Positions 1-9,711 are shown, numbered from the stretch's first letter. The stretch is DNA of 64,000 nucleotides from Candidatus Binatia bacterium (GCA_035544215.1 DATKHY010000007.1:1426001-1490000); one strand, 5' to 3'. A program made the numbers and translations. Notes: generated by a model not told the origin, from the sequence alone.

Positions 1-3000
1 CCGTTCTGGCTGCATACGGAACGCGGCGATTTCGACGGCGCGTACGCGCTCGATCGCCCGCACGACACCAGCGCCTTCTGGCTGGTGGCGCGCGGCTTGC
101 GCATGCGCGCGCCGCGCTATGTCGCGTTCCCCGGTCTGTCGCTGCCCGTCATGCCGCCGATCGACGGGCGTTCCGTCGCGATGACCCTCGCGGGCGGCGG
201 CTCCGGAAACAAGATCGTGATGGCCGGCCGGGTCGCCGGGAGCGACACGACGATCTCGGGCGTTCGCTTCGATCGCCTGGCCGCCGCATTCGGCGGCACG
301 ATGGCAAGCGCGGCGATCAACTCGCTGAGCGCGTCGGGCCCCTGGGGCGACTTCTCCGGCGACGGCCTGTTCTCGCCGCAGCGCTTCGTCGCATACGGCG
401 CGTATCGCGGCACGTTCGAAGGGCTGCAACCGTTCCTGGGTAGCGCGATGCCGGCGCACGGCCGGCTTCACGGCACGGTCGCGGTCGCGATCGAGCCGCA
501 GCGCATCGTGGTGCAGGGCACGAATTTGTCGATGCAGCACGCGACGTTGCGCGGCGTCCCGATCTCGCACGCGAACCTCACGCTCGCGGTCGAGGGAAAT
601 CGTCTGCGGATCTTTTCGGCCGATGCCGGGGCCGCCGGCGGCGACGTCGTCGCGGCCGGTGAGTTCTCGCTCGCGGCGCAGCCAAAGGGCGGCGCGCTCG
701 CGCTCGTCGCGAACCGCCTGAGCGCGGCGCAGCTGCACGGGATCGGATTGCCGCTCGGCGCGGGAACGCTCTCGGCGGCCGGCAACCTCGCGGCCGGCGC
801 GTCGCTGCCGCGATTCGACGGCGGCGTGACGATCAGCGGTGGACGCGTGGCGAATTTCTCGATCGCAGGGAACGGCAGCGTGCACCTAGCGGGCGACGCG
901 GTGTCCTTGCGGCACGTCGTCGGCGCGTTCGGCGGATCGAGCGCACGAGTCGACGGGAGCATCGGATCACTGACGTCGGGCGTGCCCACCTACGATCTCG
1001 ATGCAAACGTACCCGCGGCGCGCGTGGCGCCGGCGCTGCACGACTTCGGCATCCCGAACTACATGACCGACGGCACGTTCAACGCGCAGCTCCACATCGC
1101 CGGCGGGAGCTTGCGGCCGCATATCACCGGTCATGTCGGCGTGCCGGCCGGGGAGATCAACGGCCTGCCGTTCGTCGACGGCAGCGTTCGCCTCGCGGCC
1201 GACCCCAGCGGCGTGAGCGTGCGCAGCGGCTCCGTCCTCGTCGGCACGACCGCAGCCGGTTTCGCCGCGGTGGCGCGTCCGGACGAAAGCGCGATCGATC
1301 TGCGCGCACCGCGCGCGACGCTCTCCGACTTCAACAATTTCTTCGACACCGGCGACACGCTGGCGGGGCGCGGAAGCGTGGAGTTGGCGGCGGCCTCGCG
1401 CGGCGGCCGCATCACGTCGAGCGGCAACCTCGACGTGCGCGGCTTTCGTTACCGCAATTTGCCCATCGGCGACACGAAAGCCGTCTGGTCGAGCGCGCGC
1501 AACACCGTCACCGGCGCGCTGGCGGTCGGCGGTCGCGAGGGCATGCTGCGCGCGCGCGGCTCGATCGGGCTGAGTCCGCAGGCGGATTGGCAAACGACGC
1601 TGCTGCGCTCGCGCTTCGACGTGCGCGGCGACATCCGCAATCTCGACCTGGCGCTCTGGATTCCGGCGCTCGGGATGCAGAGCGTTCCGCTCACCGGGCG
1701 CGCCTCCGGCGACGCGACCATCCGCGGACTCTTTCCGTTGCTCGACGTCCGCGCGAACGCGCAGATTCAGAACGGGACGCTCGGACCACTCACGCTCGAC
1801 AGCGCGAACGTCGCGCTGCACGCCGCGGGGCGACGCATCGTCGTCGATAGCGCGCAGCTGGCGACGCCCGAGATCACGGCCTCCGCCGCCGGCAGCTTCG
1901 GCCTGGGCCGGAACGATCCACTCGACCTCCGCGTGCATGCGGCAACGGATGACTTTGCCAAGCTCGTGTACGACGTCTCGCGCGTTCGCCTCCCGATCAG
2001 CGGGTCGTTCGAGTCGACGCTGAACATCGCGGGCACGTATCGCTCCCCGACCTTTCTCGCGGGCTTCGACGCGACCGGCGTGCGTGCGTACGGAATTCCG
2101 ATATCGTCGCTGTTCGGCGAATTTCGGTTGCAGCGGCGGACGCTGGAGCTCTCGAACGCGGGTGCGACGCTGGGCAGCGGCGAGGTAACGCTGGCCGGTG
2201 CGCTCCCGCTCTCGCTCGAGCCGTTGCGACTGCCTCCCGATCAGCCGATGAGCTTCGACGTCGACGTCGTGGGTCTCGATCCGGCGCTTTTCGAAGCGAC
2301 GCTCGGCAACGAGACGAAGATGGGCGGCCTAATCGACGGCCATATCGGCCTCTCCGGAACGGTGCGCCAACCGTTCATCGTCGGCCGGCTCGCGCTCGCG
2401 CACGGATCGTATTCGAGCGCGCTCGAGCGCACCCCGATCACGCAGCTCGCCGGGGCGATCGCGTTCGACCGCGTCTCTGCTTCCGTCGATCGCCTGAGCG
2501 GACGGCTCGGCAGCGGGATCGCGCAACTCTCCGGGCGAGTCGCCTTCCCGAACGGGTTCGCCGGCGGTACGTCCACGCTGCACTTTGCCGGCGTCGCGCG
2601 CGGCGCGCAGCTCGACCTCCCCGCGTACGGCAGCGGCACGCTCGACGCGAAGATCGCCCTCGACAAGAAGTCGGAGACCGCGCCGCTCCTCTCCGGCGAC
2701 GTCACGCTCAGCAACGCGACGCTGCCGTTCGCGACCTTCATCAAGGCGGCACAGGGCGCGGCGTCGCCGAGCCTTCCGCCGCTGCCGCTCACATTCGACT
2801 TGCGCGCCACCGCCGGGAAGAACGTGCGCGTCCGCGGCAACGGTTACGGCGCCGGCCTCGACATCGGGGCCAGCGGCTCGGTGACGCTTGGGGGCACGCT
2901 GGCGTCGCCCACGCTGGCGGGGACCGTCGCCTCAACTGGCGGGACGCTGACCTACTTCGACCGCGCCTTCCGCGTGCAGGAGGGCAACGTGCAGTTCACC

Positions 3001-3735
3001 CCCGCCGACGGCGTCCTGCCGGCGCTGCACGCCGTTGCCAGCAGCACCGTCGTCAACCCCGATCCCGACCGCGCGCGCAATCCCTACGGCAGCGTCGACA
3101 TCACGATTCGGGTCGACGGCCCTATCCAAGGCCTCAAGATCGGGCTCACGTCGAATCCGCCCGGTTACAACCGGGACGAGATCCTGGGATTGATCGCGCC
3201 GTTCGGCGGCTTCGTCAACGGGATCGCGTTCAGCCGTCAGTCGATGCTAGCGCCGCGCCAGCCGAGCGGCATCACGCCGCTTGGTGCGCTCTCGCCGATT
3301 CCGAACGTCGATCTGGCGCAGCGCAGCTCGATCACCGTGGGGCAAGAAGCCTTCAATATACTGAACGCGCAGTTTGCGGCGAGCCTGCTCGGCCCGGTAG
3401 AAAGCACGCTCGGTCAGGGCCTTGGACTGTCGAGCGTCAACCTCACGCTCGGCTACTACGGAAACGTCGGGGTCACGGCCACGCGCCTTCTCGGCAAAGC
3501 CGTCAGCGCGGTCTATGCGGTGACCTTCGGGATACCCCAGGTTCAGTCGTTCGGACTCATGGTCCAACCCAGCCCGGTCACAAGCGCGACGCTGAACTTC
3601 TTCTATCAGAGTGGACCCACGAAGCTGCTGCAGCTGCCGAGCTCGCCGGTGGGGTATAATGCGGGCTACACGGTGGCCCAGCCGCTGATCGGGAACAGCG
3701 GCTTCAGCCTTACCGTTCAGCGCTATTTCTGGTGA
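1..3735 (+). CDS. tamB: TamB-like translocation/assembly module protein (5' partial)
   Basis: The reading frame is open from base 1, so the start lies upstream; a GTG at 85 is in frame but is probably internal. The product is over 1,200 residues of repetitive beta-strand sequence rich in Gly, Ala, Ser and Thr, as in the AsmA/TamB (DUF490) superfamily. The last ~350 residues fit the TamB C-terminal domain, with the stretch GYNRDEILGLIAPFGG and an aromatic C-terminus (QRYFW). TamB-type proteins span the periplasm and move phospholipid between membranes or help insert outer-membrane proteins. The stop is followed at once by the bamA leader, which supports a role in outer-membrane assembly. Family assignment is firm; which function applies here is inference. 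Confidence 0.88.
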   Translation, partial: PFWLHTERGDFDGAYALDRPHDTSAFWLVARGLRMRAPRYVAFPGLSLPVMPPIDGRSVAMTLAGGGSGNKIVMAGRVAGSDTTISGVRFDRLAAAFGGTMASAAINSLSASGPWGDFSGDGLFSPQRFVAYGAYRGTFEGLQPFLGSAMPAHGRLHGTVAVAIEPQRIVVQGTNLSMQHATLRGVPISHANLTLAVEGNRLRIFSADAGAAGGDVVAAGEFSLAAQPKGGALALVANRLSAAQLHGIGLPLGAGTLSAAGNLAAGASLPRFDGGVTISGGRVANFSIAGNGSVHLAGDAVSLRHVVGAFGGSSARVDGSIGSLTSGVPTYDLDANVPAARVAPALHDFGIPNYMTDGTFNAQLHIAGGSLRPHITGHVGVPAGEINGLPFVDGSVRLAADPSGVSVRSGSVLVGTTAAGFAAVARPDESAIDLRAPRATLSDFNNFFDTGDTLAGRGSVELAAASRGGRITSSGNLDVRGFRYRNLPIGDTKAVWSSARNTVTGALAVGGREGMLRARGSIGLSPQADWQTTLLRSRFDVRGDIRNLDLALWIPALGMQSVPLTGRASGDATIRGLFPLLDVRANAQIQNGTLGPLTLDSANVALHAAGRRIVVDSAQLATPEITASAAGSFGLGRNDPLDLRVHAATDDFAKLVYDVSRVRLPISGSFESTLNIAGTYRSPTFLAGFDATGVRAYGIPISSLFGEFRLQRRTLELSNAGATLGSGEVTLAGALPLSLEPLRLPPDQPMSFDVDVVGLDPALFEATLGNETKMGGLIDGHIGLSGTVRQPFIVGRLALAHGSYSSALERTPITQLAGAIAFDRVSASVDRLSGRLGSGIAQLSGRVAFPNGFAGGTSTLHFAGVARGAQLDLPAYGSGTLDAKIALDKKSETAPLLSGDVTLSNATLPFATFIKAAQGAASPSLPPLPLTFDLRATAGKNVRVRGNGYGAGLDIGASGSVTLGGTLASPTLAGTVASTGGTLTYFDRAFRVQEGNVQFTPADGVLPALHAVASSTVVNPDPDRARNPYGSVDITIRVDGPIQGLKIGLTSNPPGYNRDEILGLIAPFGGFVNGIAFSRQSMLAPRQPSGITPLGALSPIPNVDLAQRSSITVGQEAFNILNAQFAASLLGPVESTLGQGLGLSSVNLTLGYYGNVGVTATRLLGKAVSAVYAVTFGIPQVQSFGLMVQPSPVTSATLNFFYQSGPTKLLQLPSSPVGYNAGYTVAQPLIGNSGFSLTVQRYFW

Positions 3736-3903
3736 ATGGGTATTGGATTAAGCACACGTTCAGGCTTGCGGCGCGAGCAAGGACCCCGGGTGAGGGGGGC
3801 GGAACAGGGCGTGCCGGGTCGCGCGCGATACGCTTGCGCGTGGCGGCCCGTGGCTTTTTTGCCCTTGCGAACCCACTTGGAAGATCGAGGACGGCTTTTT
3901 CGA
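3736..3903 (+). promoter_or_regulatory. bamA leader with terminator-like hairpin
   Basis: This 168-base gap between the tamB stop and the preferred bamA ATG is open in the bamA frame (an ATG at 3736 touches the tamB stop), but the encoded stretch is Arg/Gly-rich and precedes the signal sequence, so I treat it as non-coding. It holds a GC-rich interrupted inverted repeat (about 3815-3850, CCGGG and CGCGC arms pairing with GCGCG and CCCG) followed by six T (3855-3860), the look of an intrinsic terminator or attenuator. The AGATCGAGGAC purine stretch near 3882-3892 supplies the bamA ribosome binding site. Confidence 0.35.
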
Positions 3904-6162
3904 ATGACCTTTGACCCCGGGCGGCGTTTGGGCGCGTTGAAATGGTGGTTCGGCGTCGTGCTCCCGCTGATCGCGGTAACAGGGCTGAGCATCGCTCCGG
4001 CATCCTCCGCGACGGCGCCGAAGATCGTGTCGGTCGACGTCACCGGCAACCTCCATGTCCCCACGCAGACGATCATGTCGGTCACCGCGGCCCGCCCCGG
4101 CCAGCCGTACAATCCGAAGGTCGTCCAGGAGGACCTGGCGCGCATCAACGCGCTCGGCTACTTCGCGGACATCGCGCCCCCGCTGGTCCGCCAGCGGCCG
4201 AACGGCATCGCCATCACCTATCGCGTCGTCGAAAACCCGGTGCTGACGAAGATCCTGTTTACGGGCAACGCGAAGGTCCCCAGCGATACGCTGCAGGCGC
4301 TGATGGACCTTTCGGTCGGCCAGGTGTTCAATACGAACACGTTTCGAGAAGACGTTCTCAAGATCAACAACTACTACGAGCGCATCGGATACGGTGGTCA
4401 GGTACCGACCCACGTGAAGGACGTCCACATCGATCCGCAGAGCGGCGTCTTGACGCTGACGATCCAGGAGGGACTCGTCGTCACGCACATCATCATCGGC
4501 GGCGACGCGCTGCTCCCGCCGCCGTTCATCCTTCCTCACCTCACGCTGAAGGTCGGCAGCGTATACTCCGACGCCGTGCGCGACGCCGACTACAAGGCGC
4601 TGCAGAAGTTCTACGAGGACAAGCTCCACCTCGAGCTCGGAAACTTCGAGGGCGGCATCGTGCCGTCGTCGATCAACCTGCAAGCCGGCACCGCTGAGGT
4701 GCGCTACAATATCTATGTTGCGCGCATCGCGGTCGTCGAAGTGACCGGCAACACGCGCACGAAGGACGTCGTGATCCGCCGCGAGCTGCGCGAGCGGCCC
4801 GGCATGGTGCTCAACACCGACGCGATCAAGCGCGACTACGAGCGCCTCAACGCGCTCAACTTCTTCTCCAAGGTCGAGCCGGACGTCAAACCGGGACCCG
4901 ACCCGAAGAAGCCGCAGGACGTGACGCTCGTGTGGCACGTCACCGAGCAGCGCACCGCGCAGGCCTCGCTCGGCTTCGGCTATTCGGGCGGACTCACCGG
5001 CCTGGGGCTATACGGAACGCTCGGCTTCTCGGACAACAACCTGCACGGGACGGGCAACTCGGCGGGCATCCAGTTCGAAGAGGGAGCTCGCACGGGCGTG
5101 GCTCAGATCACCGCCTCGGTCCCCTATCTGACCAACTCGCCGCAGGGCCAAAAGTACACGGCCGGAGCGTCGCTCTTCACGAATCACACGACGTACTACT
5201 ATCCGATCTACAGCATCGCGGGCACCGGGCAGTCGGTCGCCCAGCGCGGACAGATTCCGATTCCCGTCACGCTGTACCCGAGCTCGAACGCGCAGCAAGT
5301 TTCCAACGTCGTCGCCACCAACACGTCGAGCGCGACGGGCGCCTCGGGGAATATCGGGCGGCGCCTCAGCGATTACACGATCCTCTCGCTCTCCGTCAGC
5401 GGGCAGAAGATCCGCTACGACACGACGGTCCCGTCGCCGTACTACTTCCAGGGCAACCAGCCGAACATTTTCATCGGTCCGACGCCCGGGCCGATCAGCT
5501 CCCAGCAGCAGAACTACGGCGGCTCGTTCGGCATCTCGGCCTCGTCCATCGCGAACGTCAACACCGGCCAGCCGTACAACTTGGTCACCACCGGCCTGAG
5601 TTTGCAGTCGGTCACGCTGGACGACCCGTTCAACCCGCGCAACGGCGTCAAGGCGCTGCTGAGCACGACCTTCTCGGAACCGGCCATCGGTTCGAACTTC
5701 TCGTTCACGCAGAGCACGCTGGACCTTGCGAAGTTCTTCCCGGTGCTTAGGGACGCGACGATCGGCGTGCACGGAGCGGCGTATAACTCGACCGGGGTCA
5801 TCCCCCCGAGCTCGCTCTTTACGTTCTCCGATCAGCAGATGCGCGGGTATAACACCGTATTCTACGCGACCAACGCGTATCTGGGGCAGGTCGAGCTGCG
5901 CCAGCCGCTCGCGCTGGATCGCAGGATAACGCTCGCTGTGTTCGTCGACGAGCTGGATTATCACATACGCGGCGCGTACCCGCTGCTCAACCCGTACACG
6001 AATCGCATCACCGGCTATCCCGCGAATTGGGCCCTCTACGGAGATGCGGGCGTCGGCGTCCGCTTCGACGTGCCGCAGCTGGGTCTGCGCACGGTGCGCA
6101 TCGACTTCGCCAAGGGCGTTAATGGTACGCACACCAGCTTTGGAATCGGCCAAAGCTTCTAG
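3904..6162 (+). CDS. bamA: Outer-membrane protein assembly factor BamA
   Basis: BamA (Omp85) folds and inserts beta-barrel proteins into the outer membrane. I chose the ATG at 3904 because it places a hydrophobic signal sequence (KWWFGVVLPLIAVTG) at the N-terminus; starting at 3736 would add 56 Arg/Gly-rich residues. The product is 752 residues. POTRA repeats occupy about residues 40-370, opening with KIVSVDVTGNLHVP and including VVEVTGNTRTKDVVIRREL. The C-terminal surface-antigen barrel runs from about 390 to the end, with the final FGIGQSF ending in the Phe typical of outer-membrane barrels. Position after tamB and before ompH/lpx genes is the classical bamA context. Confidence 0.93.
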   Translation: MTFDPGRRLGALKWWFGVVLPLIAVTGLSIAPASSATAPKIVSVDVTGNLHVPTQTIMSVTAARPGQPYNPKVVQEDLARINALGYFADIAPPLVRQRPNGIAITYRVVENPVLTKILFTGNAKVPSDTLQALMDLSVGQVFNTNTFREDVLKINNYYERIGYGGQVPTHVKDVHIDPQSGVLTLTIQEGLVVTHIIIGGDALLPPPFILPHLTLKVGSVYSDAVRDADYKALQKFYEDKLHLELGNFEGGIVPSSINLQAGTAEVRYNIYVARIAVVEVTGNTRTKDVVIRRELRERPGMVLNTDAIKRDYERLNALNFFSKVEPDVKPGPDPKKPQDVTLVWHVTEQRTAQASLGFGYSGGLTGLGLYGTLGFSDNNLHGTGNSAGIQFEEGARTGVAQITASVPYLTNSPQGQKYTAGASLFTNHTTYYYPIYSIAGTGQSVAQRGQIPIPVTLYPSSNAQQVSNVVATNTSSATGASGNIGRRLSDYTILSLSVSGQKIRYDTTVPSPYYFQGNQPNIFIGPTPGPISSQQQNYGGSFGISASSIANVNTGQPYNLVTTGLSLQSVTLDDPFNPRNGVKALLSTTFSEPAIGSNFSFTQSTLDLAKFFPVLRDATIGVHGAAYNSTGVIPPSSLFTFSDQQMRGYNTVFYATNAYLGQVELRQPLALDRRITLAVFVDELDYHIRGAYPLLNPYTNRITGYPANWALYGDAGVGVRFDVPQLGLRTVRIDFAKGVNGTHTSFGIGQSF

Positions 6163-6190
6163 TTGTAAAAATGGAGCCCATACGAACCAA

Positions 6191-6994
6191 ATGAAATATC
6201 GGTCTGCGCTTTTCGCCGCCGCGGCCATACTGCTCGGGATCGCGTTGGCGCCCGGCGCCATCGCGGCCGACCTGACCGACGTCGGCTACGTCGATCAGGC
6301 CGACCTCGCCAACCTGCCCGTTTTCGTAAACGCCAACGGCGCGCTTGCGGCGGATAAGGCGCGGCTCGACGCGCAGTTCAACGGTATGGTCAAGCGCGCG
6401 CGCAGCGACGCCCAGCGGCAGCAGCTCGCGATGCAGTTCCAACAGCAATATACCGACCGGCAGCGCGAAATCGTAGGCCCGCTCTTCCAGCGAGCGCAGC
6501 TGGCGATCGCGGCCGTGGCGGCCACGCGGAACCTTTCGATCGTCGTCGACAAGCGCATCGTGATCTACGGCGGGCAAGACGTCACGAAGGACGTCGAAGC
6601 CGTATTCTCGAGTTCGCAGGCGATCGTTCCGCCGTCTGCAACGCCGCCTCCTTCGCCGATCGGCTTCGTCGATCAGACGGCACTCGACGGCATCCCGAAG
6701 GTCCAGAGCGCCAACAACGCGATGCAACAGTTCGAGACGACGCAGCGGCAGATCTTTTCCGCCAAGATGGCGCAGGCGCGCAGCGACAGCGACAAACGCC
6801 AGATCCTCAGCGACTACAACAAGACCGTTACGGATAAGCAGAATCAGCTGCTCAAGCCGCTCGTGGATCAAACGCGGTCCGCGACGGCCGACGTGGCGCG
6901 CAAGAAGTCATTGATCCTGGTCGTGGATCGCGCCGATGTCATCTATGGAGGGACGGACATCACGACGGATGTCCAAAATGCGCTCGGCAAGTAG
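6191..6994 (+). CDS. Tandem two-domain OmpH/Skp-family periplasmic chaperone
   Basis: The product has 267 residues with a signal peptide ending about APGAIAA. Two Skp/OmpH-like units follow: residues about 27-137 (starting VGYVDQADL, ending VIYGGQDVTKDV) and about 150-267 (starting IGFVDQTAL, ending VIYGGTDITTDV), joined by a Pro/Ser linker. Each unit has a short beta N-terminus, a long charged coiled-coil and a C-terminal strand. Skp normally has one domain and trimerises to carry unfolded outer-membrane proteins to BamA; a covalent double domain is unusual. The start is the ATG before the signal peptide. The 3' end overlaps the next gene. Confidence 0.82.
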   Translation: MKYRSALFAAAAILLGIALAPGAIAADLTDVGYVDQADLANLPVFVNANGALAADKARLDAQFNGMVKRARSDAQRQQLAMQFQQQYTDRQREIVGPLFQRAQLAIAAVAATRNLSIVVDKRIVIYGGQDVTKDVEAVFSSSQAIVPPSATPPPSPIGFVDQTALDGIPKVQSANNAMQQFETTQRQIFSAKMAQARSDSDKRQILSDYNKTVTDKQNQLLKPLVDQTRSATADVARKKSLILVVDRADVIYGGTDITTDVQNALGK

Positions 6995-8264
6995 CGCGCT
7001 CGCGCTGCTCGGTATCTCGGCGATCCTGTCTCTCGCGGGCTGCGGTCCGAACGTCCACTCCGCGTCGGTGCGCGGGACGGGCTACGTGCGGCTCGACGAG
7101 GTCGTGAAGCACCATCCGCTCTATGCCCAGCTCTCGCAGCTGGACGACGCGATCGCGGCCATCGACCTCCGCTACGCGGGTCCGCAGGTTCCTCTAGGCG
7201 CCAAACAGATGGCCGCGCAGACGGCAGAGCTCAACCGCGAGTTGCGAGCCGCGCAAATACGCGCGAACAAAGTTCTTGCACAGAAGCAGCACGACTACGA
7301 GGTGCGCGAAAATCAGGCGGTGCAATCGGCGCTGGCGGCGGCCGGCGTCCACGGCGAAGGCGCCCTGGCGGCCGCGCAGATGAGCAATCAATCGGCGCAG
7401 CAGGCGCAGCAGGCGGCGCAGGCGGCCAACTCCGACTATATGGCATACCAACAAAACGTCGTCGCTCAAGACAACGCGGCGAGCTCTTCGGTCGCGCGCC
7501 AGCTGCAGGCGCAGGCGGAGCAAAAATATCGCGCCAAGGCCGAGCAGCTGCAGCAGGGCGAGACCGACCTGTCGCTCCGCCTGACGCAGCAAGACGCGAC
7601 GCAGCGTCTTGCTATCAAGATGCGCCTCTCGAACCTCGCGATGGATCCGGCCGCGCGCAAGCAGGCCGAATCGCAGCTCGCAGACATCAACGCTAAAGAG
7701 GCCGGCGAGGTCGCGGCGCAGCGCAACGCCGACGCGGAGACGCTGCGAGCGTACCGCGCGCAGCTCGACAAGGAGACGGGCGCGAGCATTCGCTCGCAGG
7801 TGGGGTCGATCCAGAGCCAGACCACGGCGAAGCTCTCAGAGCATCGCAACGAGGTGACCGCGCAGCTGCGCGGCATCGGCCCCGCGGCGCCGCCGCCCAA
7901 TCTGTCACCGAACGTGCAGGCGCAGATCGCCAAGATTCACCGTCAGTTCGTCGGACAGTTCCAGGCCGACGCGAAGAAGACGATCCAGGAATACAACGAA
8001 ACGAAGAGCGATCTGGACCAGCAGTTCGCGGCCCTGCACGGCGCCGACGTCGGGGCGACGGGGGCGGCCGGCAAGGAGCTGGTCTCGCTGCGGAAGCGAC
8101 GCGGCGATCTCTACGCGCAGATCGTCGGACAGGTCCAGCGGGATGCCGCGCACATCGCGCAAGATCGGGGCTTCAGCATCGTCTTCGTCAACATCGACGC
8201 CGCCGCGGGCGGCTATGACCTCACCAACCAAGTCATCAAGGACGTCGAAAGCCAACACGAGTGA
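6969..8264 (+). CDS. OmpH/Skp-family lipoprotein with long coiled coil
   Basis: The product is about 431 residues with a lipoprotein signal (LGISAILSLAGC, lipobox LAGC), so it is probably membrane anchored. A Skp-like beginning (GTGYVRLDEVVKHHPLY) is followed by about 300 residues of Gln/Ala/Glu-rich coiled coil, and the C-terminus (DRGFSIVFVNIDAAAGGYDLTNQVIKDV) matches the closing strand of the Skp units in the neighbouring genes. It looks like a Skp domain stretched by a long helical insertion. The ATG at 6969 overlaps the previous gene by 26 bases; an ATG at 6978 would also keep the signal. A GGAGGG about 15 bases upstream slightly favours 6969. Confidence 0.72.
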   Translation: MSKMRSASSALALLGISAILSLAGCGPNVHSASVRGTGYVRLDEVVKHHPLYAQLSQLDDAIAAIDLRYAGPQVPLGAKQMAAQTAELNRELRAAQIRANKVLAQKQHDYEVRENQAVQSALAAAGVHGEGALAAAQMSNQSAQQAQQAAQAANSDYMAYQQNVVAQDNAASSSVARQLQAQAEQKYRAKAEQLQQGETDLSLRLTQQDATQRLAIKMRLSNLAMDPAARKQAESQLADINAKEAGEVAAQRNADAETLRAYRAQLDKETGASIRSQVGSIQSQTTAKLSEHRNEVTAQLRGIGPAAPPPNLSPNVQAQIAKIHRQFVGQFQADAKKTIQEYNETKSDLDQQFAALHGADVGATGAAGKELVSLRKRRGDLYAQIVGQVQRDAAHIAQDRGFSIVFVNIDAAAGGYDLTNQVIKDVESQHE

Positions 8265-8668
8265 AAACGCAAAAAAGCATCACACTTCTCACGCTCGCGG
8301 TAGCGCTGGCGAGCTGTGCGCCGCACAGCTCGATCGGTCTCGTCGACGTGCAGCGCATCGTTTCCAACTGGCCTGAGTATCAGGGCTATCAGACCCAGAT
8401 GTTCACGGAGGAGCGGTCGGTTTCAACGCGCCGCGAGAGCAGCGCGCGCAAGCAGCGCGACGCGTTCGACCTTCAGCGCAAGTACGGTAAGATCACCGAT
8501 CAGCTATCCGCGCAGCTGCGCGACGTGGCGGGCAAGATCGCGGCGCAACGCCAGCTCAAGCTGGTCCTGACGCGCGAGGGCATCGGATACGGCGGCGTAG
8601 ACATCACGGCCGACGTCGAGAAGGCGCTCAACATCACGGAAAAGGCCTCGCCGACACCGGGAACGTAG
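8261..8668 (+). CDS. Small OmpH/Skp-family lipoprotein
   Basis: This 135-residue protein starts at a GTG overlapping the previous stop (GTGA), implying translational coupling. It has a lipoprotein signal with lipobox LASC (VALASCAPHSS), a Skp-like opening IGLVDVQRIVSNWPEY, a charged helical middle, and the same closing motif as the neighbouring Skp units (GIGYGGVDITADVEKAL). Its length is near that of ordinary Skp, but it is lipid anchored. It is the third OmpH-family gene and fourth Skp-like domain in a row between bamA and lpxD. The role as an outer-membrane protein or LPS-pathway chaperone is inferred from family and position. Confidence 0.75.
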   Translation: MKTQKSITLLTLAVALASCAPHSSIGLVDVQRIVSNWPEYQGYQTQMFTEERSVSTRRESSARKQRDAFDLQRKYGKITDQLSAQLRDVAGKIAAQRQLKLVLTREGIGYGGVDITADVEKALNITEKASPTPGT

Positions 8669-8678
8669 CCCGTAGCGG

Positions 8679-9701
8679 ATGCTGGGAACGCTGCGGGATC
8701 TCGCCGCCCGGATCGGCGGACGCGTCGTCGGCGACGGCGGCGTCGAGATCGGCGGGCTCGCAACCATAGACGACGCGACGGCCGGCGCGCTGACCTTCGC
8801 GACCACGGAAGCGTACTTTTCCTCTGCCCTCGCCGGATCGGCGACAGCCATTCTGGTCGATCCGGCACTCGAGCGCGACGACGCGGCAAAGCCGCTGATC
8901 GTCGTGGAGAACGTCCGGCTGGCGCTGGCGCGGCTGCTCGTGATGCTGGCGCCGCAGGCGCCGAGCGGCCCGTTCCGGCACGCGAGCGCCGTAATCGAAT
9001 CGGACGCCGGCATCGCGGCCGACGTGTACGTCGGCGCCGGAGCCTACATCGGCAAAGCCGTTACGATCGGCGCAGGGAGCATCGTCGGCGCGGGCGCGTA
9101 CGTCGGCGACGGCGTAACGATCGGCGCCGCGGTCCGGCTCCACCCGCACGTCACGCTGCTCGCGGGCTGCATCGTCGGCGACCGCGTCGTGCTGAACGCC
9201 GGCAGCGTCATCGGCAGCGACGGTTTCGGCTGGGCCTTCGTCGATGGGCGAGCCGAGCGCATCCCTCAGATCGGCAACGTCGTGCTCGAAGACGACGTGG
9301 AGGTCGGCGCGAACTCGTGCATCGATCGCGCGCAGATCGGCAGCACGCGCATAGGCGCCGGCACGAAGATCGACAACCTCGTCCAGATCGGGCACAACTG
9401 CCGCATCGGAAAGCACTGCGTAATCGCCGCCTTGAGCGGGCTCGCGGGGTCCACGGTGATCGGCGACTACGTGAAGGTTGCGGGGCAGGTCGGCTTCCGC
9501 GGACACATCACGGTCGGGTCCGGCGTGACGATAGCAGGGCAGTCGGGAGTCTGGGGAAACGTCGCCGACGGCGCGACGATTTCGGGCAATCCCGCGAAGG
9601 ACCACCACGAGGAACTACGCCGACAGGTCATGATTCGCAAGCTGCCAAAGCTGTTCGATCGTGTCGAGGCTCTCGAGCGCTCGCGATCGCGCGAGACTTA
9701 A
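8679..9701 (+). CDS. lpxD: UDP-3-O-acylglucosamine N-acyltransferase LpxD
   Basis: LpxD adds the second 3-hydroxyacyl chain to the glucosamine nitrogen in lipid A synthesis, using acyl-ACP. The 340-residue product has the N-terminal UDP-binding domain (about 1-95) and a left-handed beta-helix of hexapeptide repeats (about 100-320, e.g. GAGAYIGKAVTIGAGSIVG). The expected catalytic histidine is His239 in QIGHNCRIG, the same residue number as in E. coli LpxD. The short C-terminal helix (KLFDRVEALERS) is present. It lies downstream of the Skp-like genes, as in proteobacterial skp-lpxD, and 10 bases before lpxC. Confidence 0.96.
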   Translation: MLGTLRDLAARIGGRVVGDGGVEIGGLATIDDATAGALTFATTEAYFSSALAGSATAILVDPALERDDAAKPLIVVENVRLALARLLVMLAPQAPSGPFRHASAVIESDAGIAADVYVGAGAYIGKAVTIGAGSIVGAGAYVGDGVTIGAAVRLHPHVTLLAGCIVGDRVVLNAGSVIGSDGFGWAFVDGRAERIPQIGNVVLEDDVEVGANSCIDRAQIGSTRIGAGTKIDNLVQIGHNCRIGKHCVIAALSGLAGSTVIGDYVKVAGQVGFRGHITVGSGVTIAGQSGVWGNVADGATISGNPAKDHHEELRRQVMIRKLPKLFDRVEALERSRSRET

Positions 9702-9711
9702 ATAACACCGC

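Noticed and set aside
967-1938. Long minus-strand frames opposite tamB, bamA, the lpx genes and the dehydrogenase
   Set aside because: They are Arg/Ala/His-rich shadow frames produced by the high GC content and lie opposite clearly conserved genes.
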